Assembly (NCBI RefSeq): GCF_001441615.1
Contig: NZ_LAXJ01000032.1
Span: 1 to 55,821, forward strand
Direction: 5' to 3'
DNA length: 55,821 nucleotides
Source of the DNA: Roseovarius atlanticus
Lineage (GTDB): Bacteria > Pseudomonadota > Alphaproteobacteria > Rhodobacterales > Rhodobacteraceae
The notes under the pieces are model-generated. The model saw nothing but the letters and a program-made list of their open reading frames with translations. It ran no database searches and was not told the DNA's origin. The translations under genes and the position numbers were made by a program. Shown in pieces: positions 41,431-50,210 of this stretch (its first letter is position 1; each line of letters begins with the position of its first letter).

Positions 41431-43374
41431 ATGACGCAGACATCGACCGCAATACCCAATTGGGAACGGCGCGGAGAGCAGGCGCTTGGCGTATTGTTCG
41501 CCGCATTCGTCGCGCTGCATTTCTATAATGCCCTCTTCGGACAGTTCGAACCGCTGGTTCAGCGACCGATTTTTGTCGGTTTTGGAATCGGCTGCGCGTT
41601 TTTTCTCTATGCGGCGCGGGCCTCGCGCACCGGTGCGCGAAGCGGGATTGAACGGGCTGTGGACATCATGCTGGGACTACTGGCGTTCGCGGTTTGCCTC
41701 TATGTAATCGTGAACCGGGATCGCTTGTCGGATATCATGGTGCGCTACGGGCCGCTCGACAAGGCGGCCGGTCTGTTGGCTGTTCTGCTGACTCTTGAAG
41801 CGGCGCGCCGGGTGATCGGCTGGTTCCTGCCGCTGCTGGCGCTTTGCACTGTGATCTATTTTTATTTCGGCCATGATCTGATCGAAGGGGCCTGGCGCCC
41901 ACCGCGTGTGTCGGCCCGTACGGCGGTCGAGACTTTCTACAGCTCGACTACTGGCCTCTTTGGCTACCTTGCGGATATCGGGGCTCGGGTCATCGTGATC
42001 TATGTGCTTCTGGGGGCTCTGCTGTTGTCCACCGGGTCGACAGATTCCTTTATGAAAATGGCGACCTGGATCGCCGGGCGCTCTTATGGCGGTCCGGCAA
42101 AGGTCTGTGCCCTGTCATCGGCGATGTTCGGGACGGTGACCGGCTCGGCGGTGGCCAATGTCATGGCGACCGGGTCGATTACAATCCCCACGATGAAGCG
42201 ACTGCGCTATCCGCCGGCCTTTGCCGGGGCGGTCGAGGCCGTTGCCTCCTCCGCCGGCCAGCTTACGCCGCCGGTGATGGGGGCAGCGGCCTTCATCATG
42301 GCTGAGTTCCTGAACATTCCCTATACCGACATTGTCGTTGCGGCGATCGGTCCGGCATTTCTCTACTACCTGGCGGTATGGCTCGGGGTGGATCTCTATG
42401 CGCGTCGCACAGGGTTGCAACCGACACCGAGGAGCGAAATGCCCGAACCGGCGGAATTCCTTGCGCCGGACAAGTCGATCCCGCTGTTCCTTCCCATCGC
42501 GGCGATGGTCTATTTCCTTTTCAACGGTTACACGCCAAGCTATGCAGGGGCGGGTGCGATCATCGTGCTGGTCGTGGCCTGTGGTCTGGTGCGTCCCTTC
42601 GCACGCGACGGAAAAAAGCAGGGTGTGCTGGCCTGTTGGGCCAAGCTGGCCCGCGACATCTATGAGGGGATGGTCGAAGCAGGGCGGGCGCTGGTGATGA
42701 TCGCGGCGCTGCTTGCCTGCGCCGCCATCGTCGTCAAGGTTCTGACGGCGACGGGTGCCGGGGTCAAAGTCTCGAACCTGTTGTTCTCTGTGTCCGGTCA
42801 GGGGCTGATCTTGGCCCTGTTGCTGGCGGCGGTGCTGGCGATCTTGCTGGGTATGGACGTGCCGACGACGGCCTCCTATGTGCTGGCTGCGGCGATCGCC
42901 GCGCCGAGTCTCGTACGGCTTGGCCTGCCCGAACTGACGGCTCATCTTTTCGTCTTCTACTATGCGATCCTATCGGCCATCACGCCACCGGTTTGCGCCA
43001 GTGTCTATGCCGCCGCCGCCCTGGCAGGGGCCAATTTCTGGCGGGTGGCGGGTCGCGCGCTGATGTTGGCCGGAGCGATCTATGTGGTGCCGTTTCTCTT
43101 TGTGTTCCGGCCGGGCATACTGGCCCAGGGCGGCACGGTGCAAATCCTACTGGATATGGGCGTGGCCTGCGCCGCGGTTTTTGCCGTCAGCGTCGGCACA
43201 AGCGGCTGGTTTCGTGGAAAGGTGCCGGTCATCGGCCGGTTGCTGTTCCTGTCGGCTGCCGGCTTGCTGTTTTACGCCGCGCCTGCGGCCGACATCGTTG
43301 GTGGGCTGGCGCTGGCCGGGCTCTTGGCGTGGCGGTTTTTGCGCGGAGCACCGCAGCCCGGCCGCGCCGGGTGA
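41431..43374 (+). CDS. TRAP transporter fused 4TM/12TM permease (TAXI type)
   Basis: A 647-residue fused TRAP permease. SSAMFGTVTGSAVANVMATG and SAGQLTPPVMGAAAFIMA near residues 230-290 are the conserved half-site. ILLGMDVPTTASYVLAAA and ITPPVCASVYAAAALAG form the second. It works with the receptor encoded before it, using an ion gradient. It ends the 38622-43374 operon ahead of a strong hairpin. Confidence 0.92.
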   Translation: MTQTSTAIPNWERRGEQALGVLFAAFVALHFYNALFGQFEPLVQRPIFVGFGIGCAFFLYAARASRTGARSGIERAVDIMLGLLAFAVCLYVIVNRDRLSDIMVRYGPLDKAAGLLAVLLTLEAARRVIGWFLPLLALCTVIYFYFGHDLIEGAWRPPRVSARTAVETFYSSTTGLFGYLADIGARVIVIYVLLGALLLSTGSTDSFMKMATWIAGRSYGGPAKVCALSSAMFGTVTGSAVANVMATGSITIPTMKRLRYPPAFAGAVEAVASSAGQLTPPVMGAAAFIMAEFLNIPYTDIVVAAIGPAFLYYLAVWLGVDLYARRTGLQPTPRSEMPEPAEFLAPDKSIPLFLPIAAMVYFLFNGYTPSYAGAGAIIVLVVACGLVRPFARDGKKQGVLACWAKLARDIYEGMVEAGRALVMIAALLACAAIVVKVLTATGAGVKVSNLLFSVSGQGLILALLLAAVLAILLGMDVPTTASYVLAAAIAAPSLVRLGLPELTAHLFVFYYAILSAITPPVCASVYAAAALAGANFWRVAGRALMLAGAIYVVPFLFVFRPGILAQGGTVQILLDMGVACAAVFAVSVGTSGWFRGKVPVIGRLLFLSAAGLLFYAAPAADIVGGLALAGLLAWRFLRGAPQPGRAG

Positions 43375-43377
43375 CCT

Positions 43378-43423
43378 CAAAAAAGCGAAGAGCCACCGCA
43401 GACAACCTCTGCGACGGCTCTTC
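43378..43423. terminator. strong hairpin terminator between convergent operons
   Basis: GAAGAGCC and GGCTCTTC pair perfectly, with an inner CGCAGA/TCTGCG stem. The A-run at 43379-43384 reads as a U-tract on the minus strand. It terminates the minus operon ending at 43458 and probably also the permease transcript. Confidence 0.88.
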
Positions 43424-43457
43424 CACATTCGGCCCCGAAGTGGCGGTGCCTCTGGCC

Positions 43458-43862
43458 TCAGGTCATTTTGAAGTAGGGAAAAGTCACTTCGTCGGTTGCC
43501 TTGACGAACGTCACTTCCACCTTGGCCCCGATATGAACCTTCTCGGGGTCGCCGGTCTGGATCCGGCTCATCATCCGGGGGCCTTCCTCCAGCTCAATCA
43601 ATGCCACGACATATGGCACGTCATCAGCGAATGCCGGCCCAGCCGGACGGCGCGCGATGGTGAAGGTATGCACCTTGCCGCGTCCGCTCACGGTGTTGAA
43701 GCGCAAATTGTCGGAATGGCAATACGGGCAAATAGAGCGGGGATAGAAATGATGTTCGCCGCAATCGCCGCAAAGCGGGATGTCGAGGCGGCCCTCGCGC
43801 GCGGCCTCCCAATAGGGGGCGCTGTCATGGTCGATCACCGGAAGCGGTTTTTCAATGCTCAT
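43458..43862 (-). CDS. DUF35 zinc-ribbon/OB-fold protein
   Basis: A 134-residue DUF35 protein with zinc ligands Cys31, Cys34, Cys45 and Cys48 (LCGDCG and ICPYCH) and an OB-fold including GRGKVHTFTIARRP and MMSRIQ. It is more diverged than the two other copies. Here the gene follows its thiolase-fold partner (four-base gap), while in the other two pairs it precedes it. Last gene of the 48807-43458 operon. Confidence 0.88.
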   Translation of the reverse strand: MSIEKPLPVIDHDSAPYWEAAREGRLDIPLCGDCGEHHFYPRSICPYCHSDNLRFNTVSGRGKVHTFTIARRPAGPAFADDVPYVVALIELEEGPRMMSRIQTGDPEKVHIGAKVEVTFVKATDEVTFPYFKMT

Positions 43863-43866
43863 CGTC

Positions 43867-45039
43867 TTAGCCCTTCTGCAAAATCACGGTCGCACCAGAG
43901 GAAAGCGTACCCCCGGTACCATGCACCAGGGCGGTCTCGGCGCCCTTGACCTGGCGTTCGCCGCCTTCGCCGCGAAGCTGCCGGACGGCCTCGATCAGCA
44001 GGAACATTCCGAACATGCCCGGATGCAGCGCCGAGAGGCCGCCGCCGCTGGTGTTCATTGGGAACGCCCCGCCTGGTGCCGTGCGCTGGTCCGACACGAA
44101 ATCGCCGCCCTCGCCGATCTTGCAGAAGCCAAGCGCTTCGAGCGTCAGCAGGACCGTGACGGTGAAACTGTCGTAGACCTCGACCACGTCGATGTCGGAA
44201 TGGCTTACCCCGGCCATTTTCATCGCCGTTTCGCCGGCCTTCTGCGCGGGCAGCAGGCGGGCGAGGTCGGGCATCTCGCCGATGGCCCAATGGGTGTGCG
44301 CTTCGCCATAGCCCTTGACCGCGACGGGTTTGGTCTTGAGGTCCCTGGCGCGTTCGGCGGTGGTCATCACGATGGCGCCCGCGCCGTCGGTGACAAGGCA
44401 GCAATCGAGAAGATGCAGCGGTTCCGAGATCATCGTGCTGGACAGGACATCGTCGACGGTGAGCGGATCGCGCCGAGTCGCGGCGGGGTTCAGCTGTGCC
44501 CATTTCCGGGTGGCGACGGCAATTTCGGCCAGGTTTTCGGAGGTGGTGCCGTATTCGTGCATGTGACGCTGCGCGGCCATCGCATAGCCGCCCACAGGCG
44601 TGGGCATCCCAAAGGGTGTTTCATGTTGCATGGACAGGACCGAGGGCCGGCCCCCCAGGTTTCGGCTGCGCAGGGATTTCTGGTCGGAACTGTAGACGAT
44701 CAGGGCAACCTCGCAATAGCCCTCGCGCAGCGCCATCGCGGCGTGGGCGACATGCGCTTCGAAGGCCGAGCCGCCGATATTGGTGCCATCGACATAGGTT
44801 GGCATTATATTGAGATATTCGCCCAGCGTTACCGTGGCGAGCTGTCCCGGCCCCGGCACGCCCCACATGCCGGCGGTCAAAAGACCGTCGACATCATCAA
44901 GCGTCAGGCCGGCTTCATCGACGGCGGCCTTCGCCACCAGGGCGGCATGGCCCAGAACCGAGGCCTTGGTGACGAATTTCCCGTCCTCGATTGGCGCGTC
45001 GGCAAGGCCGACGATCACCGGATCGCGTCCGTTCTTCAT
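43867..45039 (-). CDS. thiolase-fold protein without nucleophilic Cys, probable retro-aldolase
   Basis: A 390-residue SCP2-thiolase-type protein. The nucleophile block reads TNIGGSAFEAHV (residues 86-97), again with no Cys, and NTSGGGLSALHPGMFG is kept near the C-terminus. It is a more distant homologue of the 4603 and 22842 proteins, so this third pair was probably acquired or duplicated earlier. AAAGGGAA lies before ATG. A retro-aldol role with the DUF35 protein at 43458 is inferred. Confidence 0.85.
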   Translation of the reverse strand: MKNGRDPVIVGLADAPIEDGKFVTKASVLGHAALVAKAAVDEAGLTLDDVDGLLTAGMWGVPGPGQLATVTLGEYLNIMPTYVDGTNIGGSAFEAHVAHAAMALREGYCEVALIVYSSDQKSLRSRNLGGRPSVLSMQHETPFGMPTPVGGYAMAAQRHMHEYGTTSENLAEIAVATRKWAQLNPAATRRDPLTVDDVLSSTMISEPLHLLDCCLVTDGAGAIVMTTAERARDLKTKPVAVKGYGEAHTHWAIGEMPDLARLLPAQKAGETAMKMAGVSHSDIDVVEVYDSFTVTVLLTLEALGFCKIGEGGDFVSDQRTAPGGAFPMNTSGGGLSALHPGMFGMFLLIEAVRQLRGEGGERQVKGAETALVHGTGGTLSSGATVILQKG

Positions 45040-45087
45040 ATGTTTTTTCCCTTTGTTGTGCGGTGGTGTCCCAAAGCGGTCCCGAGG

Positions 45088-46230
45088 TCAGTTCGGGCGC
45101 ATGGTCTTGGCGATCAGCGTGCGCTGTATCTGCGAGGTTCCGCCACCGATGGTGCTTTGCATGCCTTCACGGAAATAGCGTTCCATGTCCGAGTCGGGCA
45201 GCATGGAATGCCCGCCGAGGATCTGCATGCCGTTACGGGTGACGGTTTGCAGGGTCTCGGAGGCAAAGAGTTTCGCCATCGACACTTCGCGCGTGCAGGG
45301 CGTCTTGGCCGCGGCCAGGCTGGCAGCGCGATAGACCAGAAGCCGCGCGGCGTCGACCTGGGTCTGCATGTCGGCCAGCATGTGGCGGATCACCTGAAAG
45401 TCGAAGATCGGCTTGTCGAATTGGATCCGTTCATGCGCGTAGCGCAGGGCATCGTCCACCGCTGTCTGGGCATTGCCGACATAGGCCGCGGCCACGGCGA
45501 CACGTTCCAGTTCCAGATGGTCGGTGATGATCGACCAGCCTTCATTCTCGGTGCCCAGCAGCGCATCGGAAGGCAGTTTCACGTCGTCCACGAAAATCTC
45601 GGTGGTTCCTGTTGCGCGCCGCGCCAGGGTCGGCAGCTTGCGGATGTCCAGACCCTCGGTGTCGTTGGGGATCAGGAAGACCGACAGCCCCTTGTGCTTT
45701 GGCGCGTCGGGGTCGGTGCGGGTCAGCATGGCGAGGATCGCATTGTCGGCCTTTGCGCCCGAGCACCAGAGCTTTTGCCCCTTGACCACCCAGCCGTTGC
45801 CGTCGCGCCGCGCGCGGGTCTTGGTCGAAGCCGCGTCCGACCCGGCGCCGGGTTCGGAAATCGAGATCGAGAAGCGGATGTCGCCATCCAGGAACGGCTG
45901 GATGTACCGCTCTTTCTGTTCGGGCGTGCCGAATTTCTCGATATTCATTGCGGTGAAGGTGGCGACCATCAGGCCGGTGGAAAAGTCGAAGCCGTATTTT
46001 GCCAGCCCCTCGCACATCAGCGCATAATCCATGATGTCGCCGCCCAGCCCGCCGCTCTCTTCCGAGAACAGGATGCCGAGCCAGCCCTGCTTGGCCACCT
46101 TTTCGTAGGCCTCATAGGGGTATTCGCGTTCGAGATCGCATTTGCGGATATAGTCGCGGCCGATCTCCTCGTCGATGAAACGCTCGACGGTCGCGCGCCA
46201 CATCTCCTGCTCGGGGGTCAGGAAGTTCAT
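45088..46230 (-). CDS. acyl-CoA dehydrogenase
   Basis: A 380-residue single-gene acyl-CoA dehydrogenase. SISISEPGAGSDAASTKTRA near residue 121 is the FAD loop, and KGQKLWCSGAKADN follows. Glu242 in LELERVAVAA is the probable base, and GGGTSQIQRTLIAK closes the protein. Its start overlaps the MaoC stop by ATGA. In the operon it precedes the thiolase-fold gene, giving the order activation, hydration, desaturation and cleavage in one transcript. Confidence 0.92.
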   Translation of the reverse strand: MNFLTPEQEMWRATVERFIDEEIGRDYIRKCDLEREYPYEAYEKVAKQGWLGILFSEESGGLGGDIMDYALMCEGLAKYGFDFSTGLMVATFTAMNIEKFGTPEQKERYIQPFLDGDIRFSISISEPGAGSDAASTKTRARRDGNGWVVKGQKLWCSGAKADNAILAMLTRTDPDAPKHKGLSVFLIPNDTEGLDIRKLPTLARRATGTTEIFVDDVKLPSDALLGTENEGWSIITDHLELERVAVAAAYVGNAQTAVDDALRYAHERIQFDKPIFDFQVIRHMLADMQTQVDAARLLVYRAASLAAAKTPCTREVSMAKLFASETLQTVTRNGMQILGGHSMLPDSDMERYFREGMQSTIGGGTSQIQRTLIAKTMRPN

Positions 46231-46727
46231 GCGCTCTCTCCTTGTGTGGTGTCGTGCGCGGCCCGGATTTTGGGCGGTTCTCCGGGGCGATCGAGACGGG
46301 TCTTTCGGATTAGCAGGCTGAACTCGCAGCGCATCACCGTTTCGTCCCGCTGGTTGATGCCTTCCAGCTTGCTGGTCACGACACCATGCTTTTCGTCATG
46401 ATCCTTCAGATTGACGATTTCCGCGCGGGCCCAGAAGGTGTCGTTGATGAAGGTCGGTCGCAGAAAGCGCAGCTTGTCGCAGCCGTAGAAGGCAGCGAGC
46501 ACGGAGCTGTCGAAGGGGATCATCGCGTTGACGATGGAAAACACGAGGCTGCCCTGAACAAGGCGCTGGCCGTATATCGCCTCCTTGGCATGCTCGATGT
46601 TGGAATGCAGTTCGAGCCAGTTCCCGGTGAGCATGCAGAAATTGACGACATCGGTTTCCGTCATCGTCCGCCCGCTCGAAACGCCGGTCTGGCCCAGTGA
46701 CAACTCTCCAAAAGGGTGACGTATCAC
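46227..46727 (-). CDS. MaoC-family hydratase-like protein, Asp-to-Asn variant
   Basis: A 166-residue hotdog protein of the MaoC family. The hydratase motif reads TGNWLELHSNIEHA: His41 is kept, but the usual Asp is Asn36. GQRLVQGSLVFSI and LRFLRPTFINDTFWA fit the fold. Activity may be reduced or changed. It is coupled by ATGA overlaps to the ATP-grasp protein before it and to the dehydrogenase after it. Confidence 0.86.
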   Translation of the reverse strand: MIRHPFGELSLGQTGVSSGRTMTETDVVNFCMLTGNWLELHSNIEHAKEAIYGQRLVQGSLVFSIVNAMIPFDSSVLAAFYGCDKLRFLRPTFINDTFWARAEIVNLKDHDEKHGVVTSKLEGINQRDETVMRCEFSLLIRKTRLDRPGEPPKIRAAHDTTQGESA

Positions 46728-47395
46728 GTTAAATTCTCCTGTTCATTCGCCTTGGGTGCCAACACGATCAAGGCATCGGCAGCAGCCAATCCTTTCCCGT
46801 CCGCCCGAACCATCACAGGGTTGATTTCAATTTCCGAGATCAGATCGGCGTTTTCGGCGAAGAAAACAGATATGCGTGAAATCAGGTCTGCCAGGGCCCC
46901 CTTGTCGGCGGGTTCCGCGCCGCGCAGCCCCGCCAGCAACCTGGCACCCGGGCCCGAATCCACCATCGCCTCGGCGGTTTGCGGCCCTGCGGGTGCAAGC
47001 CGGATTTCGGCCGCGTCTATCAGTTCCACCAGAATTCCGCCGGGGCCGGCCAGAACGATCGGGCCAAAGGTGTCGTCGCGTTTGCAACCGATGATCCATT
47101 CGGCCACGGACCCTTCTTCCATTTCCTCGATCAGCGCCGTGCCGCCCACAAACCGTTCCGCCATTTCGGCGGCGGCCTGTTTCGCCTCTTGAGGCGAGAG
47201 ACCCAGTCGGACGAGACCATGATCGGACTTATGCGGGTAGTCGTCGTGACACAACTTGGCGACACAGCGCCCCTCGGCGGGATCGCGTTTCGGCACCGGT
47301 ATCCCGATCTGTTGCAGCAGGTCCTTCGAGTCGGCCTCGTGGACCACTTTACGCCCGGCGCGCTGCCAGTTTTCCAGTGTTTCCCTCGGGGTCAT
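46724..47395 (-). CDS. ADP-forming acyl-CoA synthetase, ATP-grasp subunit
   Basis: A 223-residue ATP-grasp protein matching the beta subunit of ADP-forming acetyl/acyl-CoA synthetases. CVAKLCHDDYPHKSDHGLV near residue 44 and ISEIEINPVMV near residue 195 are the ATP-grasp landmarks. With the CoA-binding subunit encoded upstream (ATGA overlap) it should form an acyl-CoA from acid, ATP and CoA. The HKSDHG sequence differs from the usual HKSDVGGV. Confidence 0.87.
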   Translation of the reverse strand: MTPRETLENWQRAGRKVVHEADSKDLLQQIGIPVPKRDPAEGRCVAKLCHDDYPHKSDHGLVRLGLSPQEAKQAAAEMAERFVGGTALIEEMEEGSVAEWIIGCKRDDTFGPIVLAGPGGILVELIDAAEIRLAPAGPQTAEAMVDSGPGARLLAGLRGAEPADKGALADLISRISVFFAENADLISEIEINPVMVRADGKGLAAADALIVLAPKANEQENLT

Positions 47396-48807
47396 GCCAC
47401 TTCTCCTGTCGTAGCCGCCAGCGCCGAAAGGCCCGAGGCCGCCCGCGCGGGCGAATCATAAACCGGGACAGCCCGTTCGCGCAGAGCCTCGCCCGAGGCA
47501 TTGCTGCGCGCCGAGCCTGTCCAGACAATCAGGATCGGCTTGCCGGTGCTGTCGAACGCCTCGGCCAAAGCCTCGATGAACTGTTGATCCGGCACAAATG
47601 TGATAATTGCGATGGCGATATCCACGCCCGGATCGGCCGCTACGGCCTTCAGGCAACGGCCCACATAGGTGGGATTCGCCAGAACGACGCCGGTCAGATC
47701 GACCGGATTCGACACCGAGCCGTAGAACGGCACATAACGCGACAGCGCGGTTTGCGTCGCTTCGGCCAGGACCGGAACCTCGAAGCCGGCGCTTTCGGCC
47801 AGGTCGGTCATCTCGACGCCGAGCCCGCCGGTGACAGAGATGATTCCGACCCGGTTGCCGGCAGGCCGCCTGCCTGCGGCGAGGGCCGTGACGGCATCGA
47901 CGGCAGCCACGGATTCCCGGGCGCGGATAACCCCGGTTTCGCGGAAGACCGCACTGATCACCCGGTCGTCTCCGGCCATCGCGCCGGTATGCGATTGGAC
48001 AGCGCGCGATCCGGCGTGGCTTCGTCCGCCCTTGACCGCAACGACGTGCTTTCCGGCTCTTGTGAGTCGTTGGGCCGCCTCGGCAAAGCGGCGCCCGTCG
48101 CGCAGTTCCTCGACGTAGCACAGAACCACGCGGGTCTGCGGATCGTTGCCGAGATATTCGAGCAGATCCCCGGCGGTCAGATCCGTTTCGTTGCCGCTGG
48201 AGACGATGGCATTGATCCCCACGCCGCGTTCGCCCAGACGCAACGCCATAAGGCCGCCTAGCGCGCCGGACTGGGAAATCATGGCCACGGGGCCGGGCCT
48301 GAGACCGTTGAACATGGGGCTGAAGGTCAATTGCAGATCCGACGCTGGGCGCACCACGCCTTCGCAGTTCGGCCCGACCAGGCGAAAGGGCGCGTCCTGC
48401 ATGATCCGGCGCAGCCGCATCTCGTTGTTGTGGCCGTCTTGCCCGGCTTCCGAAAAGCCGGAGGTCACCCCGACCACGACTTTCACATCGAGCCGGGTAC
48501 AGGTTTCCAGCGCATCGAGAGCGACGCCGACAGGGGTTGCCAGAACGACCACGTCGATCGGGCCGTCGATCTCCTCTAGGCTGCGTGCTGCCGCAAGCCC
48601 CTCGATTTCGCCGCCCGAGGGGTTCACGGGAATGATCTTGCCGCGATAGCCGTTGCTCTTCAGCAGGGCCAGCACGGCCTGCCCGAGCTTGCCCTTGGTG
48701 CGGGACGCCCCGACGACCGCGATGGTGCGCGGATCGAACAGCCCGTCCAGAGCTTGGCCAACCGTGGGGCGGGGTGTCGTCATTCGATTCGTGTTTGGCT
48801 CAGCCAT
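47392..48807 (-). CDS. ADP-forming acyl-CoA synthetase, CoA-binding subunit
   Basis: A 471-residue protein with a Rossmann CoA-binding domain (AVVGASRTKGKLGQAV near residue 30), a succinyl-CoA-ligase-like domain (VAMISQSGALGGL near 174) and a third ligase domain. His273 in QSHTGAMAGDD is the likely phosphohistidine. ATG 48807 is five bases after GGAG; TTG 48822 is the alternative. It opens the 48807-43458 operon and is divergent from 48966. A fused version of the same enzyme is encoded at 51401. Confidence 0.9.
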   Translation of the reverse strand: MAEPNTNRMTTPRPTVGQALDGLFDPRTIAVVGASRTKGKLGQAVLALLKSNGYRGKIIPVNPSGGEIEGLAAARSLEEIDGPIDVVVLATPVGVALDALETCTRLDVKVVVGVTSGFSEAGQDGHNNEMRLRRIMQDAPFRLVGPNCEGVVRPASDLQLTFSPMFNGLRPGPVAMISQSGALGGLMALRLGERGVGINAIVSSGNETDLTAGDLLEYLGNDPQTRVVLCYVEELRDGRRFAEAAQRLTRAGKHVVAVKGGRSHAGSRAVQSHTGAMAGDDRVISAVFRETGVIRARESVAAVDAVTALAAGRRPAGNRVGIISVTGGLGVEMTDLAESAGFEVPVLAEATQTALSRYVPFYGSVSNPVDLTGVVLANPTYVGRCLKAVAADPGVDIAIAIITFVPDQQFIEALAEAFDSTGKPILIVWTGSARSNASGEALRERAVPVYDSPARAASGLSALAATTGEVA

Positions 48808-48850
48808 TTCTTTCTCCGTCAAGTGAAAATTTTATTGCCCGCTTCGATGA

Positions 48851-48866
48851 TCTAACGGGCGTTCGA
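48851..48866. promoter_or_regulatory. imperfect operator TCTAACGGGCGTTCGA
   Basis: It matches 11 of the 14 defined bases of the TCTAACA-NN-TGTTAGA palindrome at 4154 and 7815. It lies between the divergent starts 48807 (minus) and 48966 (plus). Left arm TCTAAC is intact; the right arm is GTTCGA instead of GTTAGA. A weaker site for the same regulator is plausible. Confidence 0.45.
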
Positions 48867-48965
48867 TTGTTCTCGCAATGGATTTAGGTTCCGATGAGAC
48901 TGAGGGCGCTGGACCCGGAGGTTGGGGCTTGACGACCGAGAAATGACAATCTGGGAGACTACCGA

Positions 48966-50180
48966 GTGAAATTAACAGACGGGCCGCTGAGCGATCTCAG
49001 GGTGATTGAAATGGGGCATGTGATTGCCGCGCCGATGTGCGGCGCTCTGCTCTCCGATTTCGGCGCCGATGTGATCAAGATCGAACGGCCGGGGCAGGGC
49101 GACATGCTGCGGGTTCTGAGCGCGCGCGCCAAGGATGGCGTCGGTGTGTGGTGGAAGACGCTGGCCCGAAACAAGCGACTGGTTGCGCTGGACTGGAAAA
49201 CCGAAGACGGCCGCGAGGTTCTGCGCCGCTTGGTCGAAAACGCGCAGGTTCTTATCGAAAACTTCCGCCCCGGCGTGCTTGAAAGGGCGGGATTGGCGCC
49301 AGAGGTTCTGCATGGCTGGAATCCCGATCTGGTGATCGTGCGGATCTCGGGCTATGGCCAGACCGGGCCGCGTTCCTCGTGGCCGGGTTTCGGTCGGGCC
49401 GGCGAGGCCATGAGCGGACTGGCGCACATCACCGGCTTTGCCGACAACGCGCCGATGCACCCCGGCTTTCCCGCCGCGGATTCGACCACCGGCCTGATGG
49501 CGGCCTACGGCGCGATGATGGCGCTTCATGCGGTGCAGAACGGCAGTGCCAGGGGCCAGGTGGTGGACCTGGCCATCTTCGAGCCGCTGTTACGCCTGAT
49601 CGACTATCATGTTCCGACGCGAACCGGCGCGGGGCTGCCGGTTGACCGAAACGGACTTCAGGCACCCAATTCCTACGCCCCGGCGGGGGTGTTTCGCGCC
49701 AGGGACGGGAAATGGGTCACAATCAGCGCAGGCAGTGCGGCGACCGGGCGGCGGCTTCTGGAAGCCGCGGGCGGAAAGGAATGGGCGGAACAGCCGCAAT
49801 TCCAAAGCCTCGATGGCTTCGCGGAGCACATGGACGAGATTGTGGACCGTCTCGGCGCATTTGTGGCACAGCATGACGCGCAGAAGGCGATTGACATCTT
49901 CCAGGCCCACGATGCCGTGGCGGCGATGGTCTATGACGTCGATGACATCCTTGCCGATCCGCAGATCGCCGCGCGCGGCGACATCGTCGGGGTCGAGGGC
50001 GACGACACCAAGGTCGTCGGACCCGTGCCAAAGCTGGACAAGACGCCGGGACGGCTGCGCTGGCTCGGGCGCAGAGAACTGGGCGCCGACAGCCGCGCAG
50101 TGCTGGAAGAGCTCGGATACGACGCCGGGAAGATCGACAAGCTCACCGAAAACGGCACTGTAGCCGAACCGAAACGCTGA
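48966..50180 (+). CDS. type III CoA-transferase (CaiB/BaiF family)
   Basis: A 404-residue CoA-transferase from GTG, with GGGAG eight bases upstream. LLSDFGADVIKIERPGQGD near residue 28 and LARNKRLVALDWK near 66 are typical, and Asp172 in PAADSTTGLMAAYG is the probable nucleophile. It heads a three-gene operon with a dehydrogenase and a fused acyl-CoA synthetase, so two means of acid activation lie on one transcript. Confidence 0.9.
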   Translation: MKLTDGPLSDLRVIEMGHVIAAPMCGALLSDFGADVIKIERPGQGDMLRVLSARAKDGVGVWWKTLARNKRLVALDWKTEDGREVLRRLVENAQVLIENFRPGVLERAGLAPEVLHGWNPDLVIVRISGYGQTGPRSSWPGFGRAGEAMSGLAHITGFADNAPMHPGFPAADSTTGLMAAYGAMMALHAVQNGSARGQVVDLAIFEPLLRLIDYHVPTRTGAGLPVDRNGLQAPNSYAPAGVFRARDGKWVTISAGSAATGRRLLEAAGGKEWAEQPQFQSLDGFAEHMDEIVDRLGAFVAQHDAQKAIDIFQAHDAVAAMVYDVDDILADPQIAARGDIVGVEGDDTKVVGPVPKLDKTPGRLRWLGRRELGADSRAVLEELGYDAGKIDKLTENGTVAEPKR

Positions 50181-50210
50181 GAGCGGACTGCGAGATTTGA
50201 GGAGAACACC

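Noticed and set aside
43855..46401. Open frame of about 848 codons on the plus strand
   Set aside because: It runs antisense to the DUF35, thiolase-fold and dehydrogenase genes. It has no family motifs and arises from GC-rich codon bias.
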